Source: Clostridia bacterium (lineage in GTDB: Bacteria > Bacillota > Clostridia > Oscillospirales > Acutalibacteraceae). Taken from it: a stretch of 64,000 nt of DNA. The stretch covers positions 1 to 64,000 of the forward strand of contig CAAFVV010000041.1 of the NCBI GenBank assembly GCA_900766585.1, in the 5' to 3' direction. Below are positions 61,809-64,000 of the stretch, one piece after another. The first letter of the stretch is position 1; the number at the start of each line of letters is the position of its first letter. Both the position numbers and the translations under genes were made by a program. Below the pieces are notes generated by a model. That model was given only the letters and a program-made list of their open reading frames with translations. It made no database searches and had not been told where the DNA came from.

Positions 61809-62521
61809 GACTGCTGGCTCTTGACACCTCGGCAGTGGCTGCCTCCTGCGCCGTGGTCGGCGACGGCGGCGCGCTGCTCGCCGAGGGCTATGTCCGCGCG
61901 GGCGGCATGCACAGCCGCACGCTGATGCCGATGGTCGGCTCGGCGCTGACGCAGGCGGGCGTTTCCCCCGATGAGCTGACGGCAATCGCCGTCACGGTTG
62001 GTCCCGGCTCCTTTACCGGCGTGCGCATCGGCGTGGCAGCAGCCAAAGGGCTGGCATTTGCCCGCCGTCTGCCCGTCGTCGCCGTCTCCGCCACCGAGGC
62101 GATGGCGTATAACTTTCACGGGCTGCCCGGACAGCTCACCGTCTGCGCCGTCATGGACGCGCGCTGCCGCCAGGTCTACACCGCCTGCTTCTCTCTGAAA
62201 GACGGCGCGCTTTCCCGGCTCACGCCGGACGAGGCGCTGACAATGGAGGAGACGCTCTCCCGTCTGCAGCCTATCGGCGGGCGCATCCTGCTGGTCGGCG
62301 ACGGCGCGGCGGCCTGTTATGCCGAGTGGTCGCCCGCCCTGCCCGGGCTGACACTTGCCTCCGAGGCGCTGTGCTTTCCCCGTGGCGCCGGCGTGGCGGC
62401 GGCTGCACTGCCTCGCCTCCTGCGGGGCGAGACCGCCGATGCCGACACCCTTTTGCCGCTCTATCTGCGCCTGCCCCAGGCGGAACGCGAGCTTCGCGCC
62501 CATCAGGCTGCACAGATGTAG
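61802..62521 (+). CDS. tsaB: tRNA t6A modification protein TsaB
   Basis: 239 residues. LALDTSAVAASCAVV at the N-terminus, VGPGSFTGVRIGVAAAKGLA (the key TsaB loop) and VMDARCRQVYTACF. It dimerises with TsaD in t6A synthesis. TsaD and RimI, often next in line, do not follow here; upp comes next after a 48-base gap. ATG 61802 is preferred, with GGAGGGG upstream. Confidence 0.95.
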   Translation: MLRLLALDTSAVAASCAVVGDGGALLAEGYVRAGGMHSRTLMPMVGSALTQAGVSPDELTAIAVTVGPGSFTGVRIGVAAAKGLAFARRLPVVAVSATEAMAYNFHGLPGQLTVCAVMDARCRQVYTACFSLKDGALSRLTPDEALTMEETLSRLQPIGGRILLVGDGAAACYAEWSPALPGLTLASEALCFPRGAGVAAAALPRLLRGETADADTLLPLYLRLPQAERELRAHQAAQM

Positions 62522-62569
62522 CTATACAGTCCGTTATCCACACCGTCAAATATACAGGAGGTTTTATCC

Positions 62570-63199
62570 ATGTGTCAACCGTTTGTTGCCGACCACCCGC
62601 TGATCCAGCATAAGCTCTCTGTTCTGCGCGACCGCCACACCAGCTCGAAGGAGTTCCGTGAGCTGATCTCGGAGATCACCGAGCTGATGGTATACGAAGC
62701 CACCCGCGACCTGCCCGTCTGCGACGTGGAGGTGGAGACGCCGATCGCCAAGACGACCGGCAAAAAGCTGGCGGGCCGCAAGCTGGCGTTTGTGCCGATC
62801 CTGCGCGCCGGTCTCGGCATGGTAGACGGCGCTCTGGAGCTGGTGCCGTCTGCGCGCGTCGGCCATATCGGCCTCTACCGCAACGAGGAGACGCTCGAGC
62901 CGGTTGAGTATTACTGCAAGCTGCCCGCGGACATTGAAGAGCGCGACGTGATCGTGCTGGATCCGATGTGCGCGACCGGCGGTTCGGCTGTGGACGCTAT
63001 CGGTCAGATCAAAAAGCGCCATCCGAAAAACATCAAATTCATGTGCATCATTGCCGCTCCCGAGGGGCTTGCGGCACTGCAGAAGGCGCATCCCGACGTG
63101 CATATCTACTGCGCCGCGCTGGATGAGAAGCTCAACGAAAAGGGCTATATCATCCCCGGTCTCGGCGATGCGGGCGACCGTATCTTCGGCACAAAGTGA
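62570..63199 (+). CDS. upp: Uracil phosphoribosyltransferase
   Basis: 209 residues. It joins uracil and PRPP to UMP in pyrimidine salvage. Seen: HPLIQHKLSVLRDRHTSSKEFRELI, LRAGLGMVDGAL, the PRPP loop VLDPMCATGGSA (Cys where Leu or Met is usual) and the C-terminal GYIIPGLGDAGDRIFGTK. CAGGAGG precedes the ATG. Length is typical. The Cys in the PRPP loop is the only oddity. Confidence 0.97.
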   Translation: MCQPFVADHPLIQHKLSVLRDRHTSSKEFRELISEITELMVYEATRDLPVCDVEVETPIAKTTGKKLAGRKLAFVPILRAGLGMVDGALELVPSARVGHIGLYRNEETLEPVEYYCKLPADIEERDVIVLDPMCATGGSAVDAIGQIKKRHPKNIKFMCIIAAPEGLAALQKAHPDVHIYCAALDEKLNEKGYIIPGLGDAGDRIFGTK

Positions 63200-63236
63200 T
63201 CCGGCGTCCCGCCGCTTTTTGACAGCGTATCCACAG

Positions 63237-63275
63237 ACCCCTCGGTTCTGCCCGGCGGCAGGACCGGGGGGTTTA
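63237..63275 (+). terminator. Likely terminator after upp
   Basis: ACCCCTCGGT (63237-63246) pairs with ACCGGGGGGT (63262-63271), with an inner stem and a short T-run. It is imperfect and only moderately convincing. Confidence 0.45.
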
Positions 63276-63315
63276 TGCCGCGCAGTTTTGCCGCAACCCC
63301 CGAAAGGAGCTTTCC

Positions 63316-64000
63316 ATGTCATCCCGATCCCCGGTCGCTTTCCGATCCCTCAAAGACGGCTTTCGCGACGGTATCCCGATCGGTCTCGGCTATTTTGCCG
63401 TGGCCTTTTCTCTGGGTATCGCCGCGCGCCGTGCCGGACTGGGCGTGTTTGAAGGGCTGCTGACCAGCCTGCTGAACAACGCCTCCGCCGGTGAATATGC
63501 CGCGTTCACCCTGATCGCCGCCGACGCCGCCTATGCGGAAATGGCGCTGATCACACTGGTCACCAACGCCCGCTATCTGCTGATGAGCGTCGCGCTGAGC
63601 CAGCGCCTGTCGCCGAAAACCGGCATCCTCTCCCGCCTGCTGCTCGGCTTCGGCGTGACGGATGAGATCTTCGGCATCTCCGTCTCGCGCGATATGCCGC
63701 TCGACGTGCGGTATCCCTTCGGCGCGATGCTGATCGCCGTCCCGTGCTGGGCGGCAGGCACTGCGCTCGGCATCGCGGCGGGGCAGCTGCTGCCCACCCG
63801 CATCGTCAGCGCGCTCGGCGTCGCGCTGTACGGCATGTTTATGGCGGTGTTCACGCCGCCCGCGCGCCGCGACCGGACGGTTCGCCTTGTGGTGCTGCTC
63901 GGCTTTGCCCTCAGCGCCGCCATGGCGTATGCCCCGCTCGTCTCCGCGTGGTCAGAGGGCACCCGCACCATTTTGCTGACCGTGCTGCTGGCTGCCGGCG
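63316..64000 (+). CDS. azlC: AzlC-family branched-chain amino-acid exporter, 3' end outside the window
   Basis: 228 residues are visible and the frame is open to the end. ATG 63316 follows GAAAGGAGC. Seen: FRDGIPIGLGYFAVAFSLGIAARRAGLGVFEGLLTSLLNNASAGEYA, then LITLVTNARYLLMSVALSQRL and FGVTDEIFGIS, the AzlC core with six or so membrane helices. AzlC works with the small AzlD subunit to export branched-chain amino acids or analogues; azlD is expected just downstream. Confidence 0.9.
   Translation, partial: MSSRSPVAFRSLKDGFRDGIPIGLGYFAVAFSLGIAARRAGLGVFEGLLTSLLNNASAGEYAAFTLIAADAAYAEMALITLVTNARYLLMSVALSQRLSPKTGILSRLLLGFGVTDEIFGISVSRDMPLDVRYPFGAMLIAVPCWAAGTALGIAAGQLLPTRIVSALGVALYGMFMAVFTPPARRDRTVRLVVLLGFALSAAMAYAPLVSAWSEGTRTILLTVLLAAG

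Overview
The window looks like chromosomal DNA of a spore-forming Clostridia member, probably Ruminococcaceae/Oscillospiraceae-like. The support is a moderately high G+C content, AGGAGG-type ribosome sites with tight ATGA gene overlaps, sigma-A-like promoters, an AgrC/LytTR-type two-component pair, an SPOCS (DUF3794)-LysM protein of the SipL/SafA kind, ferredoxin-fused aldo/keto reductases and Gram-positive surface proteins. The placement is inferred from gene content, not from a marker gene.

Layout. 1-2 kb: end of a LytTR response regulator, its GHKL histidine kinase, and an HU protein facing them. 2.2-15.9 kb, minus strand: a tightly overlapped run beginning with a short HTH regulator and continuing with a nucleotidyltransferase, a thymidylate-kinase-like protein, an acyl carrier protein, a BtrH-like protein, an acid-AMP ligase, a CYTH protein and a DNRLRE-domain protein. 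It leads into a 2028-residue DNRLRE/RHS polymorphic toxin with a papain-like C-terminus, a candidate immunity lipoprotein, and a decayed chimeric RHS tip. This is my best candidate for an undescribed system: a small-molecule or acyl-activation pathway coupled to a toxin. 16-17.5 kb: zinc ribbon, XRE regulator with a clear operator, and ImmA/IrrE peptidase. 17.7-25.4 kb: two convergent redox clusters (flavodoxins, five aldo/keto reductases of which one is frameshifted, a DUF4405 membrane protein, a cyclophilin-like lipoprotein), separated by an ECF transporter S component and a DUF1893 gene. 25.8-30.6 kb: a large XRE-type regulator divergent from two lipoproteins and a zinc-ribbon protein.

31.0-40.5 kb is a more A/T-rich island holding a complete Wadjet (jetABCD) anti-plasmid system plus a co-directional SF1 helicase with a DUF2726 nuclease-like tail. 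A consensus promoter with an overlapping inverted repeat drives it, and a tRNA T-arm-like remnant lies at the upstream edge. 40.9-48.9 kb holds cell-surface proteins with unusual SPxTG anchors: a beta-helix protein, an RCC1/InlB-repeat protein with Cys/His repeats, a degenerate paralogue and a broken collagen-like gene. 49.3-55.9 kb is an operon of four tandem paralogous lipoproteins followed by a PstS-like lipoprotein.

56-64 kb is ordinary core genome: a small membrane protein, pyruvate kinase, YbaK deacylase, SPOCS-LysM protein, short-chain dehydrogenase, TsaE and TsaB (t6A tRNA modification), uracil phosphoribosyltransferase, and the start of an AzlC branched-chain amino-acid exporter that runs off the window.
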